Assembly: GCF_026341035.1 (NCBI RefSeq)
Contig: NZ_JAPEOQ010000002.1
Coordinates: 1,984,001 to 2,048,000, forward strand
Direction: 5' to 3'
Length of the DNA stretch: 64,000 nt
Origin: Streptomyces sp. NBC_01016
GTDB lineage: Bacteria > Actinomycetota > Actinomycetes > Streptomycetales > Streptomycetaceae
Shown here: positions 40,091 through 49,327 of the stretch, piece by piece
How positions within the stretch are numbered: the first letter of the stretch is position 1
Layout: each line of letters opens with the position of its first letter
Translations under genes and position numbers: made by a program
Notes under the pieces: generated by a model
The model's database searches: none
Seen by the model: the letters and a program-made list of their open reading frames with translations, nothing else
What the model was told of the DNA's origin: nothing

Positions 40091-42271
40091 ATGTCCCAGC
40101 TCCGCCAGCCGGCCGCCCGCGCAGACCGCCGCGAAGGCGGTCGGCACGGCAGGCCGGCCGGGCGGGCCGCGCCACAGCCGACCGAGACCCACATACGTTC
40201 CCAACTCCTGCGCATCGCCATCCTTCCGCCGCTCGCTGTGGCCCTCGGCGCGAGCGCGGCCGTGTTGTTCGTCCTCCAGCACACGGGGGTGCGGCCCAGC
40301 GCGACGCTGTGGGCGGTGCTCGGCGGGGCCTGCCTGGTGACGGTCGCGGGCATCGTGATCGCCGCCATCGCCGCGCGGCGCACCGCGGCCGTCGTACGCG
40401 ACCGGGTGCTCGCACTGCGTCAGGGCACCGCGCACCGGCAGTCCGAACTGCGCGCTCTGGTCGAGCAGTTGCGTAAGGGCGAGGCCCCGCCGCCGCGCCG
40501 CGCACCCGCCGTCGGCGCGCCCGGAGGCGACGACTTCGACCGGCTCGGCGTCGACCTCGCGCGCGGCCACGACATCGCGGTGACCGCCGTCGTCCAGGCC
40601 ACCCAGCTGTCCAGCCAGGCGGGCAGCCGGCAGAAGGTCGAGGTGTTCGTGAACCTCGCCAGGCGCCTGCAGTCGCTCGTGCACCGGGAGATCAGCCTGC
40701 TCGACGAGCTGGAGAACCAGGTCGAGGACCCCGACCTGCTCAAGGGCCTCTTCCACGTCGACCACATGGCCACGCGCACCCGTCGGCACGCCGAGAACCT
40801 CGCCGTGCTCGGCGGCGCCGTCTCGCGCCGTCAGTGGAGCCACCCCGTGTCCATGACCGAGGTGATGCGCTCCGCGATCGCCGAGGTCGAGCAGTACTCG
40901 CGGGTCAAACTCGTGCCGCCGATCGACGGCACGCTGCGCGGGCACGCGGTCGCCGACTGCATTCACCTGCTGGCCGAACTCGTCGAGAACGCCACGGTGT
41001 TCTCCGCCCCGCACACCCAGGTCCTGCTCCGCGCCAACCAGGTGACGTCCGGACTCGCCATCGAGGTGGAGGACCGCGGCCTCGGCATGCCGGTCACCGA
41101 GCAGAACAAGATGAACACGCTGCTCACCGACCCCGACCAGGTCAACGTGGCCAGTCTCCTCGCCGACGGCCGCATCGGCCTGTTCGTGGTCTCGCAGCTC
41201 GCGCGGCGGCACGGCATCACGGTGCGGCTCCAGACCAATATCTACGGGGGAGTGCAGGCGGTCCTCGTGCTGCCCCAGGACCTGCTCGGCGGCGACGGCG
41301 ACACGGACGGCGCGGGCGTGCGCATCCCGCACGTGCGCAAGGCCGCCGCGGCGGCGACCGCGAACAGCGTGCTCGGCGGCGAGCCCACGCCGTCGGCGAA
41401 CGGCCACCGGGCGGGGCCGCCGCCGCAGTCCGCCCCGGACACCAACGGCACCCGGCCCGCACCCGCCAACGCGCCCGCCCCGGCGCCCCCTTCACCCGCA
41501 CCGCTCCACGGAGCCGTCTCCGTGGTCCCCCGACAGCCGCCCACGGGAACGTCCCCTGCGGGCGCGCCGACGGGAACGCCCCTTGCGGGCATGCCCACGG
41601 GAACTCCTCCTGCGGGCACGCCCACGGGAACGCCTCCTACGGGCACGCCCACAGGAACGCCCCCTGCGGGAACGCCGATTGGCGCGCCTCCCTCCGCCCC
41701 GCCGACCGACACACCCACCACGGGCACGCCTCCCGCCGGCACCCCAACGGGCCTGCCGGCCAGGGGCGCACCCCTCAACGGCGCCAGCACTGGCATCGGC
41801 ACCGGCACCGGCACGCCCACAGGAACGCCTCCCAACGGCACATCACCCGCAACACCACCCGCCCCCTCCCGCCCCGGAACCCACGCCGCCCCCCTCCCAC
41901 AGCGCATCGCCGGCGACTCCCGCCCCACCCCCGCCGACGCCGTCCCCGGCATCCGCCCCGAGACCCGCGAGGCCGCGGCCCACGCCGAGCCCCCGGTCGC
42001 CCGTCCCGAAGGAGCCGTGCGAGGCACCATGGGCCGGCCCCAACTGCCGCGCCGCAGGGCCCAGGAGCACATCGCCCCGCAACTGCGCGGCGGCCCCGCA
42101 CCGCGCCACGAGGACGCGACCCCGTCCGTGCACGACCCCGGCCTCATGGCCGCCTTTCAGCGCGGCATCACGCTCGCCGAGTCGGCCGAACCACGCGCCC
42201 CCGGCGACGAGGGGCCGGACGCTCAGCGGTGGGAGCCGGGCCCCGACGACCGAGGCGGCGCCCCTGCATGA
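40091..42271 (+). CDS. cvnA: Conservon histidine-kinase-like sensor (CvnA) with reduced sensor domain
   Basis: A 726-residue membrane protein. Two membrane helices (about 41-61 and 72-94) have only about ten residues between them, so the extracellular nitrate-sensor-like domain of longer CvnA proteins is missing. A helical region follows (SRQKVEVFVNLARRLQSLVHREISLLDELE; HMATRTRRHAENLAVLGG). The HATPase domain is at about 275-400, with N-box ELVENATVFSAP and G-box VEDRGLGM. The last 320 residues are Pro/Gly/Thr-rich with tandem PTGTPPAGT units. ATG 40091 is chosen by the family-like start and AGG seven bases upstream. It heads the operon cvnA-B-C-D-GAF. Confidence 0.9.
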   Translation: MSQLRQPAARADRREGGRHGRPAGRAAPQPTETHIRSQLLRIAILPPLAVALGASAAVLFVLQHTGVRPSATLWAVLGGACLVTVAGIVIAAIAARRTAAVVRDRVLALRQGTAHRQSELRALVEQLRKGEAPPPRRAPAVGAPGGDDFDRLGVDLARGHDIAVTAVVQATQLSSQAGSRQKVEVFVNLARRLQSLVHREISLLDELENQVEDPDLLKGLFHVDHMATRTRRHAENLAVLGGAVSRRQWSHPVSMTEVMRSAIAEVEQYSRVKLVPPIDGTLRGHAVADCIHLLAELVENATVFSAPHTQVLLRANQVTSGLAIEVEDRGLGMPVTEQNKMNTLLTDPDQVNVASLLADGRIGLFVVSQLARRHGITVRLQTNIYGGVQAVLVLPQDLLGGDGDTDGAGVRIPHVRKAAAAATANSVLGGEPTPSANGHRAGPPPQSAPDTNGTRPAPANAPAPAPPSPAPLHGAVSVVPRQPPTGTSPAGAPTGTPLAGMPTGTPPAGTPTGTPPTGTPTGTPPAGTPIGAPPSAPPTDTPTTGTPPAGTPTGLPARGAPLNGASTGIGTGTGTPTGTPPNGTSPATPPAPSRPGTHAAPLPQRIAGDSRPTPADAVPGIRPETREAAAHAEPPVARPEGAVRGTMGRPQLPRRRAQEHIAPQLRGGPAPRHEDATPSVHDPGLMAAFQRGITLAESAEPRAPGDEGPDAQRWEPGPDDRGGAPA
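41540..41674 (+). repeat. Five tandem 27-bp repeats within cvnA
   Basis: Five head-to-tail 27-bp units encode PTGTSPAGA, PTGTPLAGM, PTGTPPAGT, PTGTPPTGT and PTGTPPAGT. Degenerate continuations run to about 41840. They form a flexible cytoplasmic linker; unit number may vary between strains. Confidence 0.85.
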
Positions 42272-42436
42272 CGACCGTGACGCCGCACATGCGCCCGCCC
42301 CCGCCCTCGTACACGTACGCGCACGCCACCACGCACGCGTACCCACCCGAAAGCCCGCACCGCACCCGCACCCGCCCCCGCCGATCCCCCACCTCTTCGC
42401 ACCACACCCAGCAGTCCACCAAGGAGTCGATCCCCC

Positions 42437-42871
42437 ATGGCGAGCGATGTGCCGACGGGTCATGTGTCCGATCTCGACTGGCTGATGAGCGGCCTCGTCC
42501 AGCGCGTTCCCCACACCAACAGCGCCGTGCTGCTGTCCTCCGACGGGCTCGTCAAGTCCGTGCACGGGCTCGACGCCGACAGCGCCGACCACATGGCGGC
42601 CCTCGCCTCGGGCCTCTACTCGCTCGGTCGCAGCGCGGGCATCCGGTTCGCCGACGGAGGCGACGTACGGCAGGTGGTGGTGGAGCTCGACTCGGCACTG
42701 CTGTTCGTGTCGACCGCGGGCTCCGGCACCTGCCTCGCGGTCCTCGCCGGGCGCGACGCGGACGCGGCCGTGCTCGGCTATGAGATGGCCATGCTCGTCA
42801 AGAGCGTGCGCCCCTACCTGGTGACCGCACCCCGGCAGCCCTCCGCCGAGCCCACGGCGATGAGGAATTGA
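42437..42871 (+). CDS. cvnB: Roadblock/LC7 conservon protein (CvnB)
   Basis: A 144-residue roadblock protein: SDLDWLMSGLVQRVPHTNSAVLLSSDGLV (about 10-38), DHMAALASGLYSLGRSAG, VVVELDSALLFVSTAGSGTCLAVL and ALGYEMAML-type end (VLGYEMAMLVKSVRPYL). It is expected to bind CvnA and the GTPase. ATG 42437 follows AAGGAG. The 165 bases after cvnA hold no other gene. Confidence 0.92.
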   Translation: MASDVPTGHVSDLDWLMSGLVQRVPHTNSAVLLSSDGLVKSVHGLDADSADHMAALASGLYSLGRSAGIRFADGGDVRQVVVELDSALLFVSTAGSGTCLAVLAGRDADAAVLGYEMAMLVKSVRPYLVTAPRQPSAEPTAMRN

Positions 42872-42873
42872 CG

Positions 42874-43245
42874 GTGGCGGCCCCGCAGGACGGGCCATGG
42901 CTGGACGGCGCCGCGGGCCGGCTCGTGCGTCCGTACGCGATCAGCAACGGACGCACCCGGCCGAGTACGTCGATGGATCTGCTCACCCATGTGATGGCCA
43001 CAGGGGCGACCCCCCTCGGCTACCTGGGTCCGGAACACAGCCAGGCGCTCGACCTGTGTGCGCAGCCCACATCGGTCGCGGAGATCGCCGGTCATCTGAA
43101 GCTCCCCGCAGGCGTGACCAAGGTGCTCCTCTCCGACCTCGTCGACTGCCAAGCCATCACCACCAAGCCCCCCACGTTCCACGACAACCCCACTGACCGG
43201 TCCCTACTGGAGGCAGTGCTCGATGGACTACGACGCCAGCTCTGA
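42874..43245 (+). CDS. cvnC: DUF742 conservon protein (CvnC)
   Basis: A 123-residue DUF742 protein with GRLVRPYAISNGRTRP (about 17-32), a winged-helix-like region (ALDLCAQPTSVAEIAGHLKLPAGVTKVLLSDL) and the C-terminal LLEAVLDGLRRQL. The GTG at 42874 has GAGG eight bases upstream; a TTG two codons earlier would overlap the cvnB stop. Its 3' end overlaps cvnD by 23 bases. Confidence 0.9.
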   Translation: MAAPQDGPWLDGAAGRLVRPYAISNGRTRPSTSMDLLTHVMATGATPLGYLGPEHSQALDLCAQPTSVAEIAGHLKLPAGVTKVLLSDLVDCQAITTKPPTFHDNPTDRSLLEAVLDGLRRQL

Positions 43246-43822
43246 CCCTTTCCCCACCGCACTGAAGATCTTGGTCGCGGGCGGGTTCGGGGTCGGCAAG
43301 ACGACCTTCGTAGGGGCCGTCAGCGAGATCGCTCCGCTCAGCACGGAAGAACTGCTCACCACGGTCAGCGCGGATACCGACAACCTCGACGGCATCGAGA
43401 ACAAGGTCGAGACGACCGTCGCGATGGACTTCGGGCGGATCACCCTGGACCCCGAGCATGTCCTCTATCTGTTCGGCACGCCGGGCCAGGAGCGCTTCTG
43501 GTTCATGTGGGACGAGCTGTCCGAGGGCGCCCTCGGAGCGGTCATCCTCGCGGACACACGCCGCCTGGAGGACTGCTTCGCCGCCGTCGACTTCTTCGAG
43601 GAGCGCGGTATGGGCTTCATCGTGGCGGTCAACGAGTTCGACGGCGGCTACCGCTACGAGGCCGAGGAGGTCCGCGCCGCCATCGACCTGGACCCGGCGG
43701 TGCCCGTCGTGCGCTGCGACGCGCGCATCTCGAGCTCCGGCATCCAGACGCTGCTCACCCTCGTACGACACCTGCTGGCGCACGCACCCGCGACCGCCAC
43801 GGGGTTCGGAGCCCACACGTGA
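43223..43822 (+). CDS. cvnD: Ras-like/MglA-type GTPase (CvnD)
   Basis: A 199-residue GTPase: P-loop GGFGVGKTTF (about 17-26), VETTVAMDFGRI, FGTPGQERFWFMWDEL, and base-recognition VAVNEFDGG. It is closely alike to the CvnD at 448. Overlaps cvnC upstream and is coupled by a four-base GTGA overlap to the GAF gene downstream. Confidence 0.93.
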   Translation: MDYDASSDPFPTALKILVAGGFGVGKTTFVGAVSEIAPLSTEELLTTVSADTDNLDGIENKVETTVAMDFGRITLDPEHVLYLFGTPGQERFWFMWDELSEGALGAVILADTRRLEDCFAAVDFFEERGMGFIVAVNEFDGGYRYEAEEVRAAIDLDPAVPVVRCDARISSSGIQTLLTLVRHLLAHAPATATGFGAHT

Positions 43823-44415
43823 CGTACGACGCGACCAGGAGGCTGCTGCTGACCCCGCAGGATCAGGAGGGCGTCGAGCGGGCCCGCCGGTTGCGAAGGC
43901 TCGACCTGGGGCAGCGCGCCGAGCCGGTGTTCGACCGCTTCGCGGACCGGCTCGCCGAGGTGACGGGCGCGCCGTACGCCATGGTCAACTTCATTGACGA
44001 GAACCGGCAGTTCTTCGCCGGGCTGCACACCCCCGACGGGGACCACCGCGGCGGCGAACTCGGCGCGGTGGCCGCCGCGGCTGCCAAATCGACGTCTACG
44101 GAAGGTGAAGTGGCGCGCTACATGGCGCGCGATCACGGTTACTGCCCACATGTAGTCGTGCGGCGCAAAGCACTCGTCCTTGAAGACGTGTGCGACTATC
44201 CGCGCTTCGCGGGCAACCCTGTAGTCGACGAAATCGGCATCCGCTCCTACTTGGGCGCGCCTTTGATCGACGAGCGCACGGGGCTCGCGCTCGGCACCGT
44301 GTGCGCGGTCGCGACCGAGCCCCGCCCGTGGGGACAGGCGGGGCTCGCGACCATCAAGTCGATGGCGGGTGAACTGATGCAACTGGTGCGGGGGCGGGGC
44401 GACCTGCTCGGTTAG
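43819..44415 (+). CDS. GAF-domain protein, fifth gene of the conservon
   Basis: A 198-residue protein with a single GAF domain (about 35-190): VTGAPYAMVNFIDENRQFFAG, YCPHVVVRRKALVLEDVCDYPRFAGNPVV, IRSYLGAPLIDERTGLALGTVCAV. GAF domains bind small ligands or haem, so it may feed a signal into the GTPase switch. Some conservons carry a cytochrome P450 here instead. The GTG at 43819 overlaps the cvnD stop. Its own TAG stop lies in a solitary MITE-type terminal repeat. Confidence 0.88.
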   Translation: MTYDATRRLLLTPQDQEGVERARRLRRLDLGQRAEPVFDRFADRLAEVTGAPYAMVNFIDENRQFFAGLHTPDGDHRGGELGAVAAAAAKSTSTEGEVARYMARDHGYCPHVVVRRKALVLEDVCDYPRFAGNPVVDEIGIRSYLGAPLIDERTGLALGTVCAVATEPRPWGQAGLATIKSMAGELMQLVRGRGDLLG

Positions 44416-44435
44416 GTTCTGTCGTTCGGATCAGG
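44413..44435. repeat. Solitary MITE-type terminal repeat
   Basis: 23 bases starting TAGGTTCTGTCGTTCGGATC match the end of the 14228 element at 21 of 23 positions. No inverted partner is seen nearby. It fills the entire 20-base gap between two convergent genes and supplies the TAG stop of the GAF gene. Likely an excision or deletion scar. Confidence 0.7.
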
Positions 44436-45872
44436 TCAGGCCCGCACCGCACGGGCGTCCCGGCGCTGCTTGACGTAACCGCCCGCGGCCAGCGCGACCA
44501 CCAGGATCGCCGAGACGAACAGCTGGTTGCGGCCGTCGGCGGTGCTGGCCATGACCACGAAGACGCCCGCGATCGCCGCCAGGGCGAGCCACGTCAGATA
44601 CGGGAAGCCCCACATCTTCACGGTGAGCAGCTCGGGCGACTCGCGCTCCAGGCGGCGGCGCATCTTCAGCTGCGCGAGGCAGATGAAGACCCAGCCGACG
44701 AGGATGGCGACACCGGTCGTGTTCATCAGCCAGGTGAACACGGTGTCGGGCCACCAGACGCCGGCGAACACCGCGAAGAAGCCGAACAGGCAGGACGTGA
44801 GCACCGCGGCCACCGGCACGCGGCGGTGCACCCGGCCCAGGAAGCGCGGGCCGAGGCCGCGCGAGACGAGCGAGTAGGCCATGCGGGACGAGCCGTAGAT
44901 GTTGGCGTTCATCGCCGACAGCAGGGCGACGAGGATGACGACCTGCATGATGGTGCCGGCGGCCGGGATACCGAACTCGTTGAGGACCGTGACGTACGGG
45001 CCGTCGGTGGCGACGTTCGGGTCGTTCCACGGCACCAGGGCGACGACGAGCGCCATGGACCCTACGTAGAAGAGCGCGATGCGCCACACGGCGGTGCGCA
45101 CGGCGCGTGCCACGTTCTCGCGCGGCTTGTCGGACTCGGCGGCGGCGATGGACACCGTCTCCAGGCCGCCGTACGCGAAGACGGCGGTGAGCAGTCCGGC
45201 GATCAGGCCGGAGCTGCCGGTGGGGAAGAAGCCGCCCCGGCCGGTGAGGTTCGAGGCGCCGGGGGCGTCACCGAAGACGCCGAAGATGCCCAGGATGCCG
45301 AGGACCAGGAACGCGCAGATCGCGGTGACCTTCAGGGCCGAGAAGAAGAACTCGAACTCGCCGAAGTTGCGCACGGCGGCCAGGTTGCTCAGGCAGAAGA
45401 ACACCATGAAGACGGCGACCCACCCGTAGGCGGGCAGGAACGGCACCCAACCGTGCATGATCTGCCCGGCCGCCGTCGCCTCCGCGGCCACACCGCAGGT
45501 CAGCATGACCCAGTACATCCAGCCGGAGGTCGCCCCCGCCCAGGCGCCGAGTTCGCGTTCGGCGTGCACGGAGAACGAGCCGGTGGCCGGCCGCGCGGCG
45601 GACATCTCGCCGAGCATTCGCATCAGCAGCATGACCACGAACCCGGCGCCCGCGAAGAGCAGTACGACCGCGGGCCCCGCGGCGGCGATCCCGGCACCCG
45701 ACCCTACGAAGAGGCCCGCGCCGATGACACCGCCGAGGGCGATCATCGAAAGGTGCCGCTGCTTGAGGCCGTGGCCGAGTTCCGTGCCGGTGGAGGCGTC
45801 CTCGACGTCGCCCGGCGTGGCGCCGACGTCGGATCCGGCTCCTGGCCGGTCCGTGACGGAGGTCCGTGTCAT
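44436..45872 (-). CDS. Amino acid permease (APC/AAT family)
   Basis: A 478-residue APC transporter with about 12 membrane helices. Family signature: HLSMIALGGVIGAGLFVGSG (about 41-60), with LMRMLGEMSAARPATGSFS, FAYGGLETVSIAAAESDKPRENV and NANIYGSSRMAYSL further on, as in GABA/aromatic amino-acid permeases. The N-terminus is a 40-residue soluble tail. It is convergent with the GAF gene and separated only by the MITE scar. Substrate within amino acids not determinable. Confidence 0.92.
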   Translation of the reverse strand: MTRTSVTDRPGAGSDVGATPGDVEDASTGTELGHGLKQRHLSMIALGGVIGAGLFVGSGAGIAAAGPAVVLLFAGAGFVVMLLMRMLGEMSAARPATGSFSVHAERELGAWAGATSGWMYWVMLTCGVAAEATAAGQIMHGWVPFLPAYGWVAVFMVFFCLSNLAAVRNFGEFEFFFSALKVTAICAFLVLGILGIFGVFGDAPGASNLTGRGGFFPTGSSGLIAGLLTAVFAYGGLETVSIAAAESDKPRENVARAVRTAVWRIALFYVGSMALVVALVPWNDPNVATDGPYVTVLNEFGIPAAGTIMQVVILVALLSAMNANIYGSSRMAYSLVSRGLGPRFLGRVHRRVPVAAVLTSCLFGFFAVFAGVWWPDTVFTWLMNTTGVAILVGWVFICLAQLKMRRRLERESPELLTVKMWGFPYLTWLALAAIAGVFVVMASTADGRNQLFVSAILVVALAAGGYVKQRRDARAVRA

Positions 45873-46056
45873 GGTCGTGCCTGTTCGCTATCTGAGACGG
45901 GTTGAAGTGCGGCGACAGTATGCGACCAAGTGGGATGCGATGCGTCGAGCGTCCGTTATTCGGACACTCCGTTCGTTGAGCGGATCAACCGGCCTTCAGT
46001 ACGTCTTCGGTGTGCCCTCTGAAATGCCCTCAACAGGCCTTTGAACAGGGGGTTCT

Positions 46057-46677
46057 TCAGCGCGGCCGCTTGAACCACTGGCGCGCCGACGCCTGCGACA
46101 GCAGCACGATCAGGGTGATGGTCCCCGCGAGCGGCAGGAGGCCGCTCACGCTTTGACTCCTGCCCATGGCGGCGAGGAACAGCAGGATCTGCATGCTCGC
46201 CAGAACGACCACTGTGACGCGCACGCCGTTGCCCGCCGACCGGAAGCTCAGGGCGAAGCCGCCGATCACCAGGACCAGCACGCTGCTGCCCAGCACCTGC
46301 CCGGCGGCCTCCGCGCCCAGCAGTGCGCCCATGGCGATCGAACCGATGATGCTCAACCCCACAAGGACGAAGGCGAACACGCGCGCGACGCGCACGCTGG
46401 ACGGCATCTCCGGTATCGGCGGCATTCCGAGGCCTGGCCCGTAGCCGTATCCGTGCCCGTATCCGGGTGCCTGTGCGTACCCCGGGCCTTGCCCGTAGCC
46501 GGGCGGCTGACCGTAGGCCTGTGGCTGACCGTGAGCCTGCGGCTGTCCTGGCGGGCCGAACTGCCCGTACTGGCCTTGCTGCTGACCCTGCTGTCCGTAC
46601 GGGGGCTGCTGGCCCTGTTGCCCGTACTGGCCCTGTTGTCCGTACGGGTCGGGGTTCTGGGGTGGCGGTGTGGTCAT
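46057..46677 (-). CDS. Membrane protein with Gly/Pro/Gln/Tyr-rich N-terminus
   Basis: A 206-residue protein. The first 85 residues are low complexity (YGQQGQ, PPGYGQ, AQAPGYGHGYG units), followed by about four membrane helices (ARVFAFVLVGLSIIGSIAMG; VLGSSVLVLVIGGFAL; VTVVVLASMQILLFLA; LLPLAGTITLIVLL). The start MTTPPPQNPDPYG at 46677 has ACGGAG six bases upstream; a start 20 codons earlier is less likely. Function unknown; such proteins are common in actinobacteria. Confidence 0.7.
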   Translation of the reverse strand: MTTPPPQNPDPYGQQGQYGQQGQQPPYGQQGQQQGQYGQFGPPGQPQAHGQPQAYGQPPGYGQGPGYAQAPGYGHGYGYGPGLGMPPIPEMPSSVRVARVFAFVLVGLSIIGSIAMGALLGAEAAGQVLGSSVLVLVIGGFALSFRSAGNGVRVTVVVLASMQILLFLAAMGRSQSVSGLLPLAGTITLIVLLSQASARQWFKRPR

Positions 46678-46989
46678 CGAAACTCCGTGGATGTCCGTGG
46701 GTGGTGGATGTGTGGGCGCCGTGAAGCTGCAGAGCATAGCGAAAGCGTGTGCGAGGGCAGGGCGTTGGCCGCCTCCTGCGGGGCGGCAGGCAGGCCTGTA
46801 GGAAACCTGGGGCGCCGCTTAAGAAAACCTCGATGGACCGAACGCGCCGCGTACGGAAGAGTCTGCGGTGTCGGCGGACCGCATACGGGACGTATCCGGA
46901 TGACTGCCGCAGCGCACCCCACCACCCACTCTCCCTCGCACGGGGGCCGGTTCGCCCTGCCCGCGTGCGCGACGACAGGAGTCGAACCC

Positions 46990-48018
46990 TTGAAGGCACT
47001 GGTCAAGGAGAAGGCCGAACCGGGTCTGTGGCTGACGGACGTCCCCGAGCCCGGCGTCGGCCCCGGGGACGTACTGATCAAGGTCCTGCGCACCGGGATC
47101 TGCGGCACCGATCTGCACATCCGCAGCTGGGACGGCTGGGCGCAGTCGACCATCAGCGCGCCGCTGGTCGTGGGCCACGAGTTCGTCGGCGAGGTCGTCG
47201 GGACCGGCCGCGACGTGAGTGACATCGCCGTGGGCGACACGGTCAGCGGCGAGGGCCACCTGGTGTGCGGCAAGTGCCGCAACTGCCTTGCCGGGCGCCG
47301 CCACTTGTGCCGCGCGACCGTCGGCCTCGGCGTCGGCCGCGACGGCGCGTTCGCCGAGTACGTGGCGCTGCCCGCGTCGAACGTGTGGGTGCACCGCGTC
47401 CCCGTCGACCTCGATGTCGCCGCGATCTTCGACCCGTTCGGCAACGCCGTGCACACCGCGCTGTCCTTCCCGCTCGTCGGCGAGGACGTACTGATCACGG
47501 GAGCAGGACCCATCGGCCTGATGGCGGCGGCCGTCGCCAAGCACGCCGGTGCCCGCAACGTCGTCGTGACCGACGTCAGCGAGGAGCGTCTGCGCCTTGC
47601 GCGGAAGGTGGGCGTGAGCCTCGCCCTGAACGTGGCGTCCTCGACCATCGCCGACGGCCAGCGCCAACTCGGCCTGCGCGAGGGCTTCGACGTGGGCCTG
47701 GAGATGTCCGGCAACCCCGTCGCCATGCGCGACATGCTCGCGAACATGACCCACGGCGGCAGGATCGCCATGCTCGGCCTGCCGTCCGAGGAGTTCGCCG
47801 TCGACTGGGCGCGGATCGTCACCTCGATGATCACCATCAAGGGCATCTACGGCCGCGAGATGTTCGAGACCTGGTACGCGATGTCGGTGCTCCTGGAGGG
47901 CGGCCTCGACCTGTCCCCGGTGATCACGGGCCGCTACGCGTACACCGACTTCGACGCGGCGTTCGAGGACGCGGCGAGCGGCAAGGGCGGCAAGGTCATC
48001 CTGGACTGGGCTGTCTGA
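46990..48018 (+). CDS. tdh: L-threonine 3-dehydrogenase
   Basis: A 342-residue zinc-dependent medium-chain dehydrogenase oxidising L-threonine to 2-amino-3-ketobutyrate with NAD. Catalytic-zinc motifs TGICGTDLHI and VGHEFVG, four-cysteine structural-zinc loop CGKCRNCLAGRRHLC, and NAD site ITGAGPIGLMAA are present. The TTG start at 46990 is supported by AGGAG upstream and by the family-like MKALVKE start. It lies 72 bases before kbl, completing the threonine-to-glycine pathway. Confidence 0.94.
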   Translation: MKALVKEKAEPGLWLTDVPEPGVGPGDVLIKVLRTGICGTDLHIRSWDGWAQSTISAPLVVGHEFVGEVVGTGRDVSDIAVGDTVSGEGHLVCGKCRNCLAGRRHLCRATVGLGVGRDGAFAEYVALPASNVWVHRVPVDLDVAAIFDPFGNAVHTALSFPLVGEDVLITGAGPIGLMAAAVAKHAGARNVVVTDVSEERLRLARKVGVSLALNVASSTIADGQRQLGLREGFDVGLEMSGNPVAMRDMLANMTHGGRIAMLGLPSEEFAVDWARIVTSMITIKGIYGREMFETWYAMSVLLEGGLDLSPVITGRYAYTDFDAAFEDAASGKGGKVILDWAV

Positions 48019-48090
48019 ATTTCGAGCTCGCTCGCCGTCGCCGCACCGTGGAACGCCGCCAACGCCACCTGCATCCGTAAGGAAGACCCC

Positions 48091-49281
48091 ATGTTCGACA
48101 ACGTACGCGCCGACATCCAGGCCACCCTCGACGAGATCGCCGCCGCGGGCCTGCACAAGCCCGAGCGGGTCATCGGCACCCCGCAGTCCGCCACCGTCGA
48201 CGTCACCGCGGGCGGCCGCCCCGGCGAGGTGCTCAACTTCTGTGCGAACAACTACCTGGGCCTCGCCGACCACCCCGACGTGATCGCGGCGGGCCACGCG
48301 GCCCTCGACCGCTGGGGCTACGGCATGGCGTCCGTCCGCTTCATCTGCGGCACGCAGGAGGTCCACAAGGAGCTGGAGGCGCGCCTCTCGGCCTTCCTCG
48401 GCCAGGAGGACACGATCCTGTACTCCTCCTGCTTCGACGCCAACGGCGGCGTCTTCGAGACCGTGCTCGGCCCGGAGGACGCGGTCATCTCCGACGCCCT
48501 CAACCACGCGTCGATCATCGACGGCATCCGCCTGTCCAAGGCGAAGCGCTTCCGCTACGCCAACCGCGACATGGCCGACCTGGAAGCGCAGTTGAAGGCG
48601 GCGTCCGGGTCCCGCAGGAAGCTGATCGTCACGGACGGCGTCTTCTCCATGGACGGCTACGTGGCGCCGCTCGCCGACATCTGCGACCTCGCCGAGCGCT
48701 ACGACGCCATGGTCATGGTCGACGACTCGCACGCGGTCGGCTTCGTCGGCCCCGGCGGCCGCGGCACCCCCGAGCTGCACGGCGTCATGGACCGCGTCGA
48801 CATCATCACCGGCACCCTCGGCAAGGCCCTGGGCGGGGCCTCCGGCGGCTACGTCGCGGCGCGCGCGGAGATCGTCGCGCTGCTGCGCCAGCGTTCGCGC
48901 CCGTACCTGTTCTCCAACAGCCTCGCCCCGGTCATCGCGGCCGCCTCCCTGAAGGTCCTCGACCTCCTCGAATCGGCCGGCGACCTGCGCGAGCGCCTCG
49001 CGGCGAACACCAAGCTGTTCCGTACGCGGATGGCTGAGGAGGGCTTCGACATCCTCCCCGGCGACCACGCGATCGCCCCGGTGATGATCGGCGACGCCTC
49101 CGTCGCGGGGCGCATGGCCGAGCTCCTCCTGGAGCGCGGCGTCTACGTGATCGGCTTCTCGTACCCGGTGGTGCCGCAGGGCCAGGCGCGCATCCGCGTC
49201 CAGCTGTCGGCGGCGCACTCCACGGAGGACGTGAACCGGGCGGTGGACGCGTTCGTGGCGGCGCGCGCCGAGCTGGGCTGA
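48091..49281 (+). CDS. kbl: Glycine C-acetyltransferase (2-amino-3-ketobutyrate CoA ligase)
   Basis: A 396-residue PLP enzyme of the alpha-oxoamine synthase family, cleaving 2-amino-3-ketobutyrate with CoA to glycine and acetyl-CoA. Motifs: NFCANNYLGLADHP, MASVRFICGTQEVHKELE, LNHASIIDGIRL, VDDSHAVGFVG and the PLP-lysine segment GTLGKALGG. Length is standard. Paired with tdh; the ribosome site AAGGAAG precedes the ATG. Confidence 0.95.
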   Translation: MFDNVRADIQATLDEIAAAGLHKPERVIGTPQSATVDVTAGGRPGEVLNFCANNYLGLADHPDVIAAGHAALDRWGYGMASVRFICGTQEVHKELEARLSAFLGQEDTILYSSCFDANGGVFETVLGPEDAVISDALNHASIIDGIRLSKAKRFRYANRDMADLEAQLKAASGSRRKLIVTDGVFSMDGYVAPLADICDLAERYDAMVMVDDSHAVGFVGPGGRGTPELHGVMDRVDIITGTLGKALGGASGGYVAARAEIVALLRQRSRPYLFSNSLAPVIAAASLKVLDLLESAGDLRERLAANTKLFRTRMAEEGFDILPGDHAIAPVMIGDASVAGRMAELLLERGVYVIGFSYPVVPQGQARIRVQLSAAHSTEDVNRAVDAFVAARAELG

Positions 49282-49327
49282 CGCCGCCCGTGCGGGGAGT
49301 GTCAGTCCCGTTTGGGAGAATCACCGC

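Noticed and set aside
46819..49218. 799-codon minus-strand frame
   Set aside because: Antisense of tdh and kbl, both of which have complete enzyme motifs.
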